This document shows positions 1-11,700 of a stretch of 36,261 bases of DNA, one piece after another. Below the pieces are notes generated by a model. That model saw only the letters and a list, made by a program, of their open reading frames with translations, was not told the origin of the DNA and did not search any database. A program made the position numbers and the translations under genes. Source of the DNA: Phallusia fumigata (Eukaryota > Chordata > Ascidiacea > Phlebobranchia > Ascidiidae); contig QXVZ01004178.1 of the NCBI GenBank assembly GCA_008931825.1, positions 1 through 36,261 of the forward strand, in the 5' to 3' direction. Position 1 is the first letter of the stretch. The number at the start of each line of letters is the position of its first letter.

Positions 1-415
1 ATTACCCCTATAGTCCACTGGGTAACTACTATGAAGTCAACACACTAAGACAAACTGCTATCTGCTTATATTGTATCAAATTGAGTGACAAAATTTAATA
101 ACATCTTTACTTCAATACCAGGCAACATCATTTGGAAGAAAGGCCTTGACAAAAAATCCCAGCAGAACAAAATACTTGCAATACATTTTTAAGTTCAACA
201 ATTTCAAAAGATTTATAGGCAGTCGACTAATAACCATTGGGATTAGGTGGTAACCATGACATATGATGACCCCATGTACCACCTATTAAAGTTTTTGACA
301 AACAGGAGTAAAAAAAATATTGCCAGTATGCTAATGCCTGGTCCAATTACTCTTATGTTTGTTGGGTCTTCAGGGTGTTTTTAACTATTTTTACCAAGAA
401 AATGACATTCCTTAC

Positions 416-3400
416 CAGGCCTTGACTATAATATCCAGATATGTAGTGGTCAAAAATAGCTGCCATGCACCAAAAGGCATCCTGTAAACAACATATATAA
501 GTATATTGCAACAATTTTCAACTTTTTTATTATGCCAACACATTTTCAACTTTTTTATTACTACATCAAATGACTTGACATGATGACAGTCACATGTTTA
601 GTACATCTATTATTTTTTAATTTGTAAACAAAACACAACGCATAAAACTAGAAGAGTGGCTTTCACCACTCACCAGATTGCCATTTCACATACACTACAA
701 CCCAATTTAAAATGGGTATAGGCACTATATTATTTTTCATTGTGTCACATAGTCACCTTAGCTTTTCATGACATGATTGTTTCTTAAAGCATGGCACTCA
801 AACACAAACTCCCCACACAAACAAAGTTGTAAATATGCACTTTTTTGTAATTTGTCATAAATTGTAATGAAACATTTAGGTTCAACTCTTGGGGTAGCAG
901 GGATGAACAAACCAATTAGCTCACCACAATGTGATGTCATACAAGCTGTCTAAATGCTATTTAATTTGTACACTGTGTACTAATTTGATTCACTTTAGGG
1001 GCTAACAGGATAATTGGCACGGTTACGGGGTTAAACCAAAAGACTGATGCACTACATTTGCATGTTCCAATACCTGTCCAAATGTCATCTTATTTGGACA
1101 CTGTCATAATTTGACTCACTTTTATGGGCTAATTGGGTCATTGCTGGAGCCATGGGGTCAAACAAAGAAAATTATTATACACTGCAATTGCTTGTTCTAC
1201 AAACTGTCTATTTTTTCTTCCAATACTGTCAATGTTCAATAACTACAGCTTTGTGGTCCCCAAGTTAATTGACACAACACTGTGCCACCTCTTTTAACTC
1301 AGACAAACACACACACACACACACACACACAGTTAAGTTTCTTGTGTGCATGGGCAAATTAAAGTTTTCTATGATGGCAATGTGGGAAGGGTGTCAAGAT
1401 ATATTCCCCAAAAGCACTTTTCCTTAGTCTACACCTACCTTTGCAGGCATATGCATTAGCAAGACAGCAGCTACAGGTGCCTGTCCTTGGCAGTAGCCAT
1501 CCTTTGGGTTATATGCAACATACGCATGCAAAACATCACGTAGATCTTGTTGCCCCGCTCCACCTCTTTGACAAAACATTTCATGAAAGGGAAATTGCCG
1601 ATGCAGGTCTTTTTCAATATCTTCAATTGCAGTTTCAGCTATTGTGGTGCTCAACAAATCCTTTGAGATTAAAAAACTTTCTTCACATAAAGACATATAA
1701 GCAATAAAAAAGTTAACAGACCCGCTTCCTCATATTGACAAAGTGGGTTAAATTTTTTTCAATGTTCATACTAGATCAAATATAAACAGTTTTCCAAAAC
1801 ATGCTATTGTACAGCCCAAGCAATTACCCTGATACTATAACACTGTGCTCCACAACCGGTGTGCCTCGAGATGATGTTGGGTGTGCCACAGTGTAATTGT
1901 AATCTAACAAACTTTTTGAGAAAGTAAAATCATTTTATTCTAGAAAGTGAAAACTGTTGAGCAATTTGCTTGTCCAAACTCTATTTAGATCACCCGCTGT
2001 GCTTTTATGATGTTTTAAAAACTTCACCGTGAAAATTACACTCTTTGAAAGACTGCCCTGGCACAAAATGCAGATTTTTGAAATTTTAAAGTGTGACGTC
2101 AGTGAAAAAGGGTTGGGGAGCACTGCTATAACACAAAAACTAGATAGGTGGGTTCTCCACATTGCCATTGCACATGTATATACTACAACCCAATGATAAT
2201 TTTAACAAACACAATTTCTTATTCTTACAAAGGATATAAATTTAATACCTGCAGTACATTGGTTCCCTAATTTCCTGGCATTCTAAAAAATTTTTTCTGC
2301 AAGCATAAAGTATTGTGACCTCACACATGTGAACAACAGCAAGAGTCATGTTACTCCAACACATGTGACAGTTACTCTTTCTTTGCTTGTTAAAAATTCA
2401 TTTTGTACAAGCCATACTAAACTGGTACACTCCGGCGATCTAACTACACTCATATGTGGTTAAGATACATGCGAGAACTAAACATTAAGTTTAGTGCAGG
2501 GGCATGCATAGGCGTCAATTTCCGGGGTGGCAGGAGTGCAGTCACCCCACTAGAAATTTCTAGGGCGGCAGCCATTATAAAAAGTCTATGCCGCAACCCC
2601 AAAAACTTCCTGGACCTGTTATTATATTCTTGCTTTGAATACATTTGTTGCTTGCGCCGACACGAGGATTTTCTGAAGATTTGTTTACACCAAACACGTG
2701 CTAGGCGAGAGACACAATTCTTTTCGTTCGTTAAACATTGCAGGAGAAAGTCTCATTTTGCGCATCTTGTATGCTATGTTCACCGATAATATTAGCAATA
2801 ACAGTAAGTATAATGACGTTGTGTAATTTTATCACATGTCAGACTGCTTGGATTTGATCATTTCGCCACCCCACACGAAAAAAAAATTGCAAAAAATCAA
2901 CGCCTATGGGGGCGTGGGTAGGGTAGCTGCATTAAGTCCTATGGCCCTGGACATGTTTTTAAAAGGATGGTTCTCTTCTAAGACTATCCAAAGATATGAA
3001 TGCATCATGGTTTGCCATATGCATGAAAACTTATGTTCAGACCAATGTAGCCACAAGATCTTTAGGTCCTTTAGTCAGAGATTTCTGTCTACATTGCTGT
3101 TCTTGCAAATTGCTTTGTTGTAGCTTAACACATGTAAATAAACACACTTTGAAAGCAATTTGCTATTTCATGGCATGCGTTGCATCAAATATTGCAATCT
3201 CTTCTGATCATCTCATGCCATAAACAACGTAAATATGCCAAAGCTTTTCACAATGTGTTTGTGTTTAGTTTTGACACCGTATAAATAAGTTTGTTATATC
3301 CCTGTTCTGTGCAAATATTGGCAAACTTGCACGAGATTGCTACAGATATATGGAAAAATGCTGGGTGGAAGCCAAACTCAAGGTGGCCACACCACCCCGC

Positions 3401-4865
3401 AGCCTATGTCCCCACACAGAAGCATTTGCTAAATGGTGTTAATATGGCATAGTCGTTTTTCGCAATTGAGACATTTTACAGTTGGGGCAAAACAGTGGGC
3501 GTTTAAACCTGCATTTGGAGCTGTAAGAGTAAATACTTGACCAATCAGGCTAAAATTTTAAACAACCAATAACAAGCATCCTACATATCTACATGTAAAA
3601 TTTCATTACATTTGGCTTGGTATGTCTGAAGTAAAACTCATGTAAACCAAAACTGAATATTTGGGGTTCAAAAGGTGAAAATGGATGAATCCAATTTAAA
3701 GTCACAAAATACTTCTTAATGCATTGTATCAACTATCAAAACAGGAAACTTTTAGGTGTCTTACTTTGTTAAATATTGTTTTAAAATTGACCAAAACATG
3801 TAAACAAACATGCCTTAGACAGAAAAAAACAATGTAAAAACAAAAAACGCCCATAGTAATACCTGAAAAGTTTGGTTGTTTTGAGCTTCCAGAGATCTAC
3901 TACCACATAGTAACTGCCATGCTCTTCCACGGAGGGATGATGGAATGCCTTTTCTGCATCGCTTTTTGACCTGAATACAGACCATGAATGTTTATTATCT
4001 GTGTTTGTTCCTATTACTAGCAGTTTATTAGTAGTGTGAAACAATTATTATAGCTATGTGCAGAGTTGCTTTTTTGTAAAAACAGTTAAAAAATGCAAGT
4101 ATGTAACATTTCCTATAGAGACCTATAGGCAATAAAAGTCAAAAGTTGCAAAAAACGCATTTTTTATGTCGGGCATAGCTTATTCTTCACTAAAACATCC
4201 TTTAAAAAATAATTATATTTGATAAACTGAAAATGTGGTTAAGACACAAAACATCTTTCTGGCAGATTATGTTAAAGATTTTATTACTTTTAGTTTGATT
4301 TAGTATTACTTTAAGTGTTATTTGGCTGAGCCATGATCAATCAAGATTGTTACTGCTGTTACTACAGGATTGTAAAATCTCTTTAACCACCTAGCTATAA
4401 AAAACTTGAGATGACATATTAAACATTTATGTGACAATACAAAATAGTTGTAGCAAACTGGGAAAATCTTTTGGCCATCCATGTATTCCAGTTGTCAAGC
4501 ATTCCCAGCCACTTCATTTCCCTTTTTCTTACTTTTTCTGCAGTAAGTTCATCAGAAACCCTGATACAATAAAGTAAATTCATTTTTTGGTTAGTAAAGC
4601 TTGCCAAATAGCTTACAACTTCTGGGATTGCATTTTTATGTTGAACTTAAAGATAAGTTCCTTCTAGCAACTTTTCAATGTTTGGTGATATGCTTTAGTA
4701 AACCACTACATATGTGATGTGGAAAAATGCCTGTATGACCAGGAAAAATACCGACCCTGGAGAAGTGTATTGGTCTCCACCAGTAAATCCATATTTGTCG
4801 ATTTCCATGTCATTCTTCAGTCCATTAGAAATATGTTTCTGTGGACCAGCCATATCAATAAACAT
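416..4865 (-). CDS. TBC1D10: TBC1D10/EPI64-family Rab GTPase-activating protein, 5' part (5 exons; 3' end beyond window)
   Basis: Coding exons on the minus strand, in order: 4756-4865, 4458-4560, 3863-3970, 1439-1660, 416-481 (about 203 residues). The product should accelerate GTP hydrolysis on Rab-type GTPases at membranes. What I see: an N-terminal DKYGFTGG motif, then the family block [19 protein letters not shown], then [15 protein letters not shown] opening the TBC domain. Exon 4 carries both catalytic fingers: IEKDLHR (IxxDxxR, arginine finger, about residues 122-128) and YCQ (glutamine finger, about 163-165). Exon 5 reads [16 protein letters not shown], matching the next family block. 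Exon 3 is read in a frame that a longer open frame on the same strand hides. The rest of the TBC domain should lie left of base 1. The start is the first ATG upstream of DKYGF; a second ATG is 4 codons in. Two junctions are odd: exon 1 must end at a weak GTCGGT donor to keep frame, and exon 2 ends CAG followed by TT. Family assignment is firm; the exact paralogue is not. Confidence 0.9.
643..705 (+). repeat. Dispersed repeat copy A
   Basis: It begins aaaactagaagagtggc and ends near actacaaccca. Related copies lie at 2135-2340, 9937-10046 and 19203-19252, and part of the family recurs at 11280-11400. All are in introns of the minus-strand genes. The family is not identified. Confidence 0.6.
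982..1206 (+). repeat. Two imperfect tandem units, about 95 bp each
   Basis: Units at about 982-1078 and 1111-1206 share, in order, TTCACTTT-like, GGGCTAA, GGGGT(C/T)AAAC, CACTRCA and TTGTTC-type words. A weaker relative occurs at 10200-10250. This looks like an old tandem duplication of a dispersed repeat. Confidence 0.55.
1305..1331 (+). repeat. (CA)n microsatellite
   Basis: About 13 uninterrupted CA units inside an intron. Confidence 0.95.
1835..2133. mobile_element. hAT-like MITE with perfect 8-bp target-site duplication
   Basis: The element spans 1843-2125 (283 bp). The left end CTGTGCTCCACAACC pairs with the right end GGTTGGGGAGCACTG as an inverted repeat (13 of 15). It is flanked by an exact 8-bp direct repeat, CTATAACA, at 1835-1842 and 2126-2133. 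An 8-bp duplication and this type of end are typical of the hAT superfamily (established knowledge). There is no transposase ORF, so it is non-autonomous. It lies in the intron between TBC1D10 exons 3 and 4. Confidence 0.85.
2135..2340 (+). repeat. Dispersed repeat copy B
   Basis: Begins acaaaaactagatagg immediately beside the MITE duplication and continues through actacaaccca to a tail with taatacctgcagtacat and ttctgcaagca. The tail recurs at 11280-11400, and the central part at 9937-10046. Confidence 0.6.
2499..2916. mobile_element. hAT-like MITE, 402 bp
   Basis: Element 2507-2908. The left end CATAGGCGTCAATTT matches the reverse complement of the right end at 13 of 15. The flanks GGGGCATG (2499-2506) and GGGGCGTG (2909-2916) form an 8-bp target-site duplication with one mismatch. 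The reading frames inside look random. It sits in the same TBC1D10 intron as the 1843-2125 element but has different ends. Confidence 0.75.
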
Positions 4866-6157
4866 GCTCAAGCATAATTAAAAACATTTCACCAAATTTT
4901 TTGTTAACTTTCACATACCCTGTTTTCCTGACAATAAGCTGAACCCTACATTCATGTCAAATAATATAATATTTCAAAACACTGCACATTTCTACACATT
5001 TTATTCACAGTTCAACACTACTGGTAAATTTTTGTCACCCTGCCATTGTAGTCAGTTAACAAAAGTTGATAAACATGTATTTAGTGGAAATGGCTTTGGG
5101 TTAGAAAAGTGCTGTAAATATAAGAGACACCATTCAGAAAACATGGATTTCAAAACTCTATCTGTATCCCTATTGACTGCAGGAATAGAAGTTATATTGC
5201 TTGGCAATAACAAGATAAATGTGGTCAGCGGTGAGTAGACATGGCACAGTAAGTTGATACAGCAGCATTTATAAACTGCTGTTTTTTGCTTGACTAAAAA
5301 GCATGTAACATATTGCTATACAATTTGGTGGTTTTCACTAGGTGCAATTTTAATAGGCTCTTTCTGTGCTTGCTTTGATAAAACAAGGTCCATCTTGTTT
5401 ACACTTTGACGTTTTTTAAATTCTTTTGCACTTACCAACACTTCGCATGATATAAATAAAATAAATTTTCATTAAAGGCAACTCAAAGCATGAGCAAAAC
5501 TGTAGTTCTTTTTTTAGACTTGAGATAAGATTTCACATGGATTTTGCCCATCTCTTTCTGCGATATGCAAACAATCCTGTCGTTTAAAAAAACAGTTCTT
5601 TTAAAACCATAACCATCACTATGCCATTGCCAACAATTACATTATATGATGTGAAGACAAAAAGTCTTTTTAAAACATATAGACTATAATTATACTTGAT
5701 TAAAGCTCATGTATTTAATGAACTAGGTACAAGCCATTCATAGGATGGAAAAACGAAAAAAATCCAAACCAAAAAACAAAGATAAAACAAACTACTTCAA
5801 AACAATCCCATACGAAGGCTGACTTTTACGTTACTTCTGCCCACCCTCGTTTTACATCCTCTCGTCTGCAGTGAACCGGTCGGATTGTTTGTATGTACTG
5901 AGGACCCGAAAATAGTGAATCATTTTTTTACACAGTGACGGTTTATTTTCATTAGGTTTTTTCTTGCGGGGAACCAAAATCCCAAATATAATACAGCATA
6001 TTATTTCTATTCAATAATTTTGACGACAAGATTGTGCAACAATTGCTATAAACCCGGGGGTGGCACAAAGTACGTGTCACACAATTAATTACGACTAAAG
6101 TAAACCCCGGTTAATCCGAATTCGACGAAGATCCGGTTTTGCCGATGTTTGTTTTAA

Positions 6158-6386
6158 GCCTGGCGGTACTAAGCCTGTTCCCAAACACAAATTTTAAATA
6201 TTTTTTATTTCAAACACCTTTTGTTCATATCTGGGCCGTATTAAACCCTTATCCCTTAGCCAGTGTTTCTCNGCCTGGCGGTACTAAGCCTGTTCCCAAA
6301 CACAAATTTTAAATATTTTTTATTTCAAACACCTTTTGTTCATATCTGGGCCGTATTAAACCCTTATCCCTTAGCCAGTGTTTCTC
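6158..6386 (+). repeat. Exact 114-bp direct duplication around a single N (assembly junction)
   Basis: Bases 6158-6271 and 6273-6386 are identical and separated by one N at 6272. A perfect duplication exactly abutting an ambiguous base points to two overlapping contig ends joined without merging, not to a biological tandem repeat. Confidence 0.9.
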
Positions 6387-7123
6387 AACCGTTTCCTGTA
6401 CCGCCCCCTTTACACCTAGGTAGTTTAAAATCCCCCCCCCCCACAATTGACAAAATAAAAAAACGAATTTGTTTCACGATATCAATGCGATCATTGAGAC
6501 TAATGCAATGACACCAGGTTTTCTGTCATGTTAATTGTTAATTCAGCATGATACGAAGACAGTGCTCATTGCTTTTAACCTGTTACCATATGTCGAAAAA
6601 AATAGCTGATCGCTGAGTGCTGAAAGAATTGCAACATGCCAAACAAAACTAAGCTGCTAGTACATTTAAGTGCAGACAAGTCACGAGAAATGACGCATGA
6701 TATAAACAGAGTACAGATATAGTGACATCATCATTAAAACACAGTTTATCATCTTGCGAGCTTTGTGATTTTCTCTCAGCGCTCCCTAATCGCCCATTTA
6801 TTTTCTAGCGCCCCCTTAATAATAGCAAACGTCCCCANCGAAAAAAATAGCTGATCGCTGAGTGCTGAGAGAATTGCAACACGCCAAACAAAACTAAGCT
6901 GCTAGTACATTTAAGTGCAGACAAGCCACGAGAAATGACGCATGATATAAACAGCGTGCAGATATAGTGACATCATCATTAAAACACAGTTTATCATCTT
7001 GCGAGCTTAGTGATTTTCTCTCAGCGCTCCCTAATCGCCCATTTATTTTCTAGCGCCCCCTTTATAATAGCAAACGTCCCCAGGGGGGAGTTGGTGCCCA
7101 CGTTGAGAACCACTGCCCTAAGC
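6368..7123. mobile_element. hAT-like MITE disrupted by an assembly duplication
   Basis: Element 6376-7115. The ends CAGTGTTTCTCAACC and GTTGAGAACCACTG are inverted (13 of 14). The flanks CCCTTAGC (6368-6375) and CCCTAAGC (7116-7123) make an 8-bp duplication with one mismatch. Internally it carries C-rich stretches and no transposase. Removing the false 244-bp copy leaves an element of about 495 bp. The first bases of the left end also appear at 6261-6271 because of the junction copy. Confidence 0.8.
6594..7082 (+). repeat. 244-bp direct duplication (about 97% identical) around a single N
   Basis: Copies 6594-6837 and 6839-7082 flank an N at 6838. They are equal in length and differ at about seven bases. 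The likeliest cause is unmerged allelic contig ends from a heterozygous animal, lying inside the hAT-like MITE. Confidence 0.88.
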
Positions 7124-7241
7124 ATTTTTAGACCTTGCTGGTGCCCCATGTAGTGGTGGCAAGCGAAGCGGGCCTGATCAGCTGGGGTTCAGACATGAAA
7201 TGATTTCTTGAAAAAATGATTCCTAGCTTGAGCCGATGGTG

Positions 7242-7516
7242 CAGGGGTGCGCTGATACAGGGGTGGGCGACAGATCAAAAATTTAAATTTTTTGTGACAG
7301 AGTAATTGTAATTGAAATCGAAAATTTTGTGACATGTAATTTGTCATCAATAAAAATTCTCAGAATAATTGTAATTGTAATTCATATTTTTAAGGACAAT
7401 TGTAAGTTTGGAACTTAATTGTAATGTAATTTAAAAATTTGTCAGCACCTATGGCGGCCGTTAGTCAAATAAAGTCACTGATGCGGCCGGCCATAGCAAG
7501 TAATTGTGCATCCCTG
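7242..7516. mobile_element. Possible AT-rich MITE
   Basis: The left end CAGGGGTGCGC and the reverse complement of the right end, CAGGGATGCAC, agree at 9 of 11. The inside repeats an AATTGTAATT word several times, which may be subterminal transposase sites. No clear target-site duplication is visible, and an alternative left end exists at 7258. The call is therefore weak. Confidence 0.4.
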
Positions 7517-8798
7517 TTACGGAGGGAGGGGTGTACAACAATCATTTTAATCAATATCAAAGTCTAATTATTATTCAGCTAATAATTTTACACTGACCAC
7601 GTGGCGTTCTTATTATACCAGATAATCATCAAAATGGGTTATCAATAGTCGAAGGCCAATTAACATTTAGGCCATATCTTTATACAGTTGGACTATTTTT
7701 GTAAATTAGGGGGGTGCCACAGTTCCTAAGTGCCTTTTGTTCAGCCACCACAGCAGTCTTGCTGATAGCAGATTTTGGCAAAATTACCCTTCAGAACACA
7801 TTAGCGAAATTTCTAGTTACAGTACAATCTTATGCACCCCGATTGCCTAAAAACTATAAGGCAACAAACTTGACAATCGACGGTTACATAATGGCGTTTA
7901 GTCAACCGAGTTTGCCGCTGTTAAAATATAATGCGCAGTAAAGCAAAGAATCTAACGTCTCCACATTGCGCAGCTATTTCCGGCTTGGTGATTGTTTTAG
8001 CAAAATTCGGTCGCTATTATTTCTTTCACCGAGCGAAATAAACTCAATTCATCTAGCAGTAGGCAGATTGTTACTTGCCTCCCCTAGAATCCCGAAAAAT
8101 GTACTTTGTCAGGAAAATGCATGTTCTATTGAAAAGCTATGAATAAAACAGTATTATATGTGTTAAGATTTGCCCACCCTTGGAAATTTTCTGCCGGCGC
8201 ATATGGGTCTGTTATCGTGCGACGATTTTCAACATGCACGTTAACGATCTATCCGACGTACATTGCAAACGAATGCAAGCTCAGTAAAACAAACGTTGCT
8301 TTCAAAACCACAAGTCAAAAACGTCTGTGCGGGCAGAGCGCAAAAATAAATTTTTACATTTTAGCAAAAAAGCTTTTTTGCCTCCTATGAGCATGACAAT
8401 TTACCACAAAAACGTCACGACCCGCTCATCAACTCAGCTCAACACAAACACATTTTTGTATTGGGTAAAAGTATACCGAACCACAAACAAAAGTTTTCGA
8501 ACATTTTAAAAATTCGACCGCGAGTAGCACATTGTCAGGTTGCATATTTTCAATCCCTTTATCGAGTGAATTCGAATGATCATCTTACACCTTATCTTGA
8601 AGGCAGGAAAACGTAAATTGTTATTTTTTTCAGTAAGTAGATGAAAACATTCCTGTTTTTTACAATCCAGTTGACAAACGCCGACAATTGACGGTTACTT
8701 CGATCCTACTTGGTCACTTGTGTCAGAAACAAAATCCACTCAACTTTAGGTTCCGAAAACCACTTCTATATTTTTCTCATTCAATGCCCATTCGTTTT

Positions 8799-11700
8799 TC
8801 AATTACTATCGAAGAACGGTCCATAGTTTCCGTTGCGAAAAATAGGGTTAAACGGGGGACGAAAAATTGGACGATTTGAGTAATGTGCAGGTGGTGGGTT
8901 GGAAAACCATGGTGGTGGACATATGTTCGCTAGAAACAACAGCACAGCTGATTTACATCTTGTTTTAATTTAAACCACAAAATAGTACCTGTTGGGTGAG
9001 GTAATGTTGGAAAGTTTTGCGTATTAAAGTTCGTTCCACGCTGAAAGCTAAAAAATATTTGACTGTTTTATTTTCTAGTTTTTACTCAACAAAACATCAA
9101 GTCACATACCATGTGCTAACGTTATGCCATGAATGTTGTTGCGGATGTCTTGGACTTGATAATTGCGCAGAAAAATCTATTTCATAAATCAAGTACAAGC
9201 AACAGGTAATAATATTCTATGCAATATAACTGTACAATTTGGTACACCAAGATAAACATTTCAATCTAAAAAAACCTTTTGTATGAACAGGTCTTGCTTT
9301 GCGCTTGCAACGTTTTGCGTTTCGCTCCTGTTCATCATCTGAATAATCCAGACAATCTACTGGGGGCTCTGAATCACCCAACCAAGATGCATCGGAACCT
9401 TTAGTGCTGTAAGATATAGCAGTAATTAGAATATTGGTTTTGCTGATATTTCTGAAAAAAGAACTGGAAGGGGACCCATAAACAAAGCAGACAAATATGT
9501 AAATTTTGGTCCTAAAAAATCATAACTAAACAAACACTTTTACAAAACCTTACATTTACCAACTGAAGGTCTTGCAACAAGTGAATACAAAAAATATTTG
9601 AGTCAGAGACAAAAAAATTCCTTTTTCAGAAATTTAACTTTAGTACAAATATTAATTATAAACAGCACTCAATAAGCTGAATATGGTATATAAAAAACTA
9701 ATACTTCATTTGTGTACATCGGGGAATTCCAAAGTCAAAATACCTATGCAACTGAGAAGGAAGGATGAATGATGTTACATCATCACATTCCGGCACAAAA
9801 TAAACTTCCTGCCCCAGCTCTGCACTCATTTCAGTTGGATTAATGGTAACAACATAATGTGGTAGTATGACTGGACCAAATGTTTCTAGAATCTAAGAGT
9901 AAAAAAAAATTTGTTACAATATACTATAGCAGTGTGCAAAACTAGAAGGGTGGCTATAGGTATAATCTACTAAATAATGTATTTAAACGTACAATTTCCT
10001 ATCATTACAAAAAATGTCTTACTTAAATTCTGCATTACATTATACCTACTGATTTAAACAGTAATCAGAAAGCAGACATTACTGTTAATCTAACTCTTTT
10101 ATTGCAGGCAATGCAATAGTTTTAATTGCATTAAACAATATTGGAATGTGAACTTGTGAGTCACTTGGCATGCCATAAATTTTCACTTCACAAGTGCCAA
10201 CAATTGGCAGCCCCTGGGTTATGAGGTCAAACAAAACAGATGGCACAACATCCATGACAATATATCACCTGCAAAAGTGTCATTTGAATTGGTCAAACAT
10301 TCCTGCCAAAAGAAAAAAACTTGCAGGCGACCGAAAAGTAAATAAACCAAGTAAAAACAATAAGTGTACCCTTCAGGAAAGGAGACCAACAAATATACAA
10401 CAGCCAACCACTTACTTTTCCAAACACTTTGCGATTCTGAAGAAACAGCAAGGTTTCTAAATTAAGGGCTGGTACATTTTCATAGGCTGCCACTATAACT
10501 GCAAAACAAATTAGTATACTGCATTTGCACATTTGTCAAGTCTATCCAGTTGAGTCATCTTCTTCCACAGCAATTATATAAATCAAGTACAAGAATAAGT
10601 ATAAAACAATCACTTCAGTGATATACATAACGTTTTGCAGCAAATGGTCAGAAACATGTCTCAACTCTGACCACAGTAACTCAACCCTTTGTTATGTCAC
10701 AAATACAAAGACAAACTGCATTTTTCTCAAAAAGGTTATCATACCTACCAAGGGAATTCTCAATAATTTTGGAAATTTTTCCAACAGGCTTTAGCTTTTT
10801 TTCAGATGACAGTTGGTATATCTGATCAATACAGTTTTTTGTGTCCTGTAAACAAAGTACAGAAAAGAGGTGTTCAAATATATCACAATTCATTCTAAGT
10901 AATGCCTTATATTGTGTTTCACATCACTAAAAGGAAGACTTTTCAAAGTTGCATAGATGAATTTATTAACAATGGATGATACAAAAGATGCATATATATA
11001 TCTAACAAACGTATGGCGACACAATCTCTTGGACACAGTATATAAGTTTAAACATAGTTAGAACACAGTCAGTAATATACCCACTTGGATTAACAATTCC
11101 TTGAATATAGACTCCACCTGACTTATAGAGTGAGTTTCCTCCTGTTTGCTTTCTTTCTTACAAACCTTAGCTTCATCTTCTGCCTCAGATGAACTGAAAA
11201 GCATCAAGATTGTTAACATAACTAGAGAAGTGGTGATCTTCACATTTCTATGACCCTTTCAGTTGTATTTTCCACATGTATTCAATACCTGCATTACACT
11301 GGGTTCCAAATTTTCTTGCCATTTTACAACATAATGGTTTCTGCAAGCAAAATGTATAAGTCCCCACTCACATGCAATTTTTAGTCTTGTTAGAGGGTGT
11401 TTTGGCCTTTGACAGACCAAATATGCATACCTGTTAGTGTACTGTAGAGAACTACTGTAAATGGGAGTTATTCTAATGCACTGCCATTTGTAGTGTGATA
11501 TACCAAACACATTTCAGTTACCAGTAGGCAAGAACAAAAAATAAATGACTGCCAAAAAGCCCAAAAGCAACTCTGGGTATTCATAAAGCAGTGGTGTAAT
11601 ATCAGCCACTGGGCTGCATCGGAAGTTGTGTATTTCCACAGTCTAAGTTAGGTGCGGGTAGGACCAAATGACACCTCATGCACAATAGAAGTGCAAGGCT

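Larger units (their letters stand above)
482..1438 (-). other. TBC1D10 intron between exons 4 and 5
   Basis: Non-coding. It holds a (CA)n microsatellite, a pair of related units of roughly 95 bases and one copy of a dispersed repeat, each listed separately. I see no further exon. Confidence 0.7.
4866..8798. other. Intergenic region between TBC1D10 and NAF1
   Basis: Lies upstream of the TBC1D10 start and downstream of the NAF1 stop. It contains the assembly-junction duplications and transposon remnants listed separately. Open frames here, up to about 94 codons, show no recognisable protein features. I found no convincing exon on either strand. Confidence 0.6.

Noticed and set aside
1-415. Next TBC1D10 exon left of base 416
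   Set aside because: No segment in this stretch, on the minus strand, encodes the expected continuation of the TBC domain; it must lie outside the window.
3781-4044. 87-codon minus-strand frame overlapping TBC1D10 exon 3
   Set aside because: The family match [15 protein letters not shown] lies in another frame bounded by good splice signals (3863-3970); the longer frame is a shadow.
10219-10407. Exon-like segment (ECLTNSNDTFA) between two NAF1 exons
   Set aside because: The flanking exons join directly in frame and match the family (..VFGK to ILETFG..); including it would break the beta-barrel.
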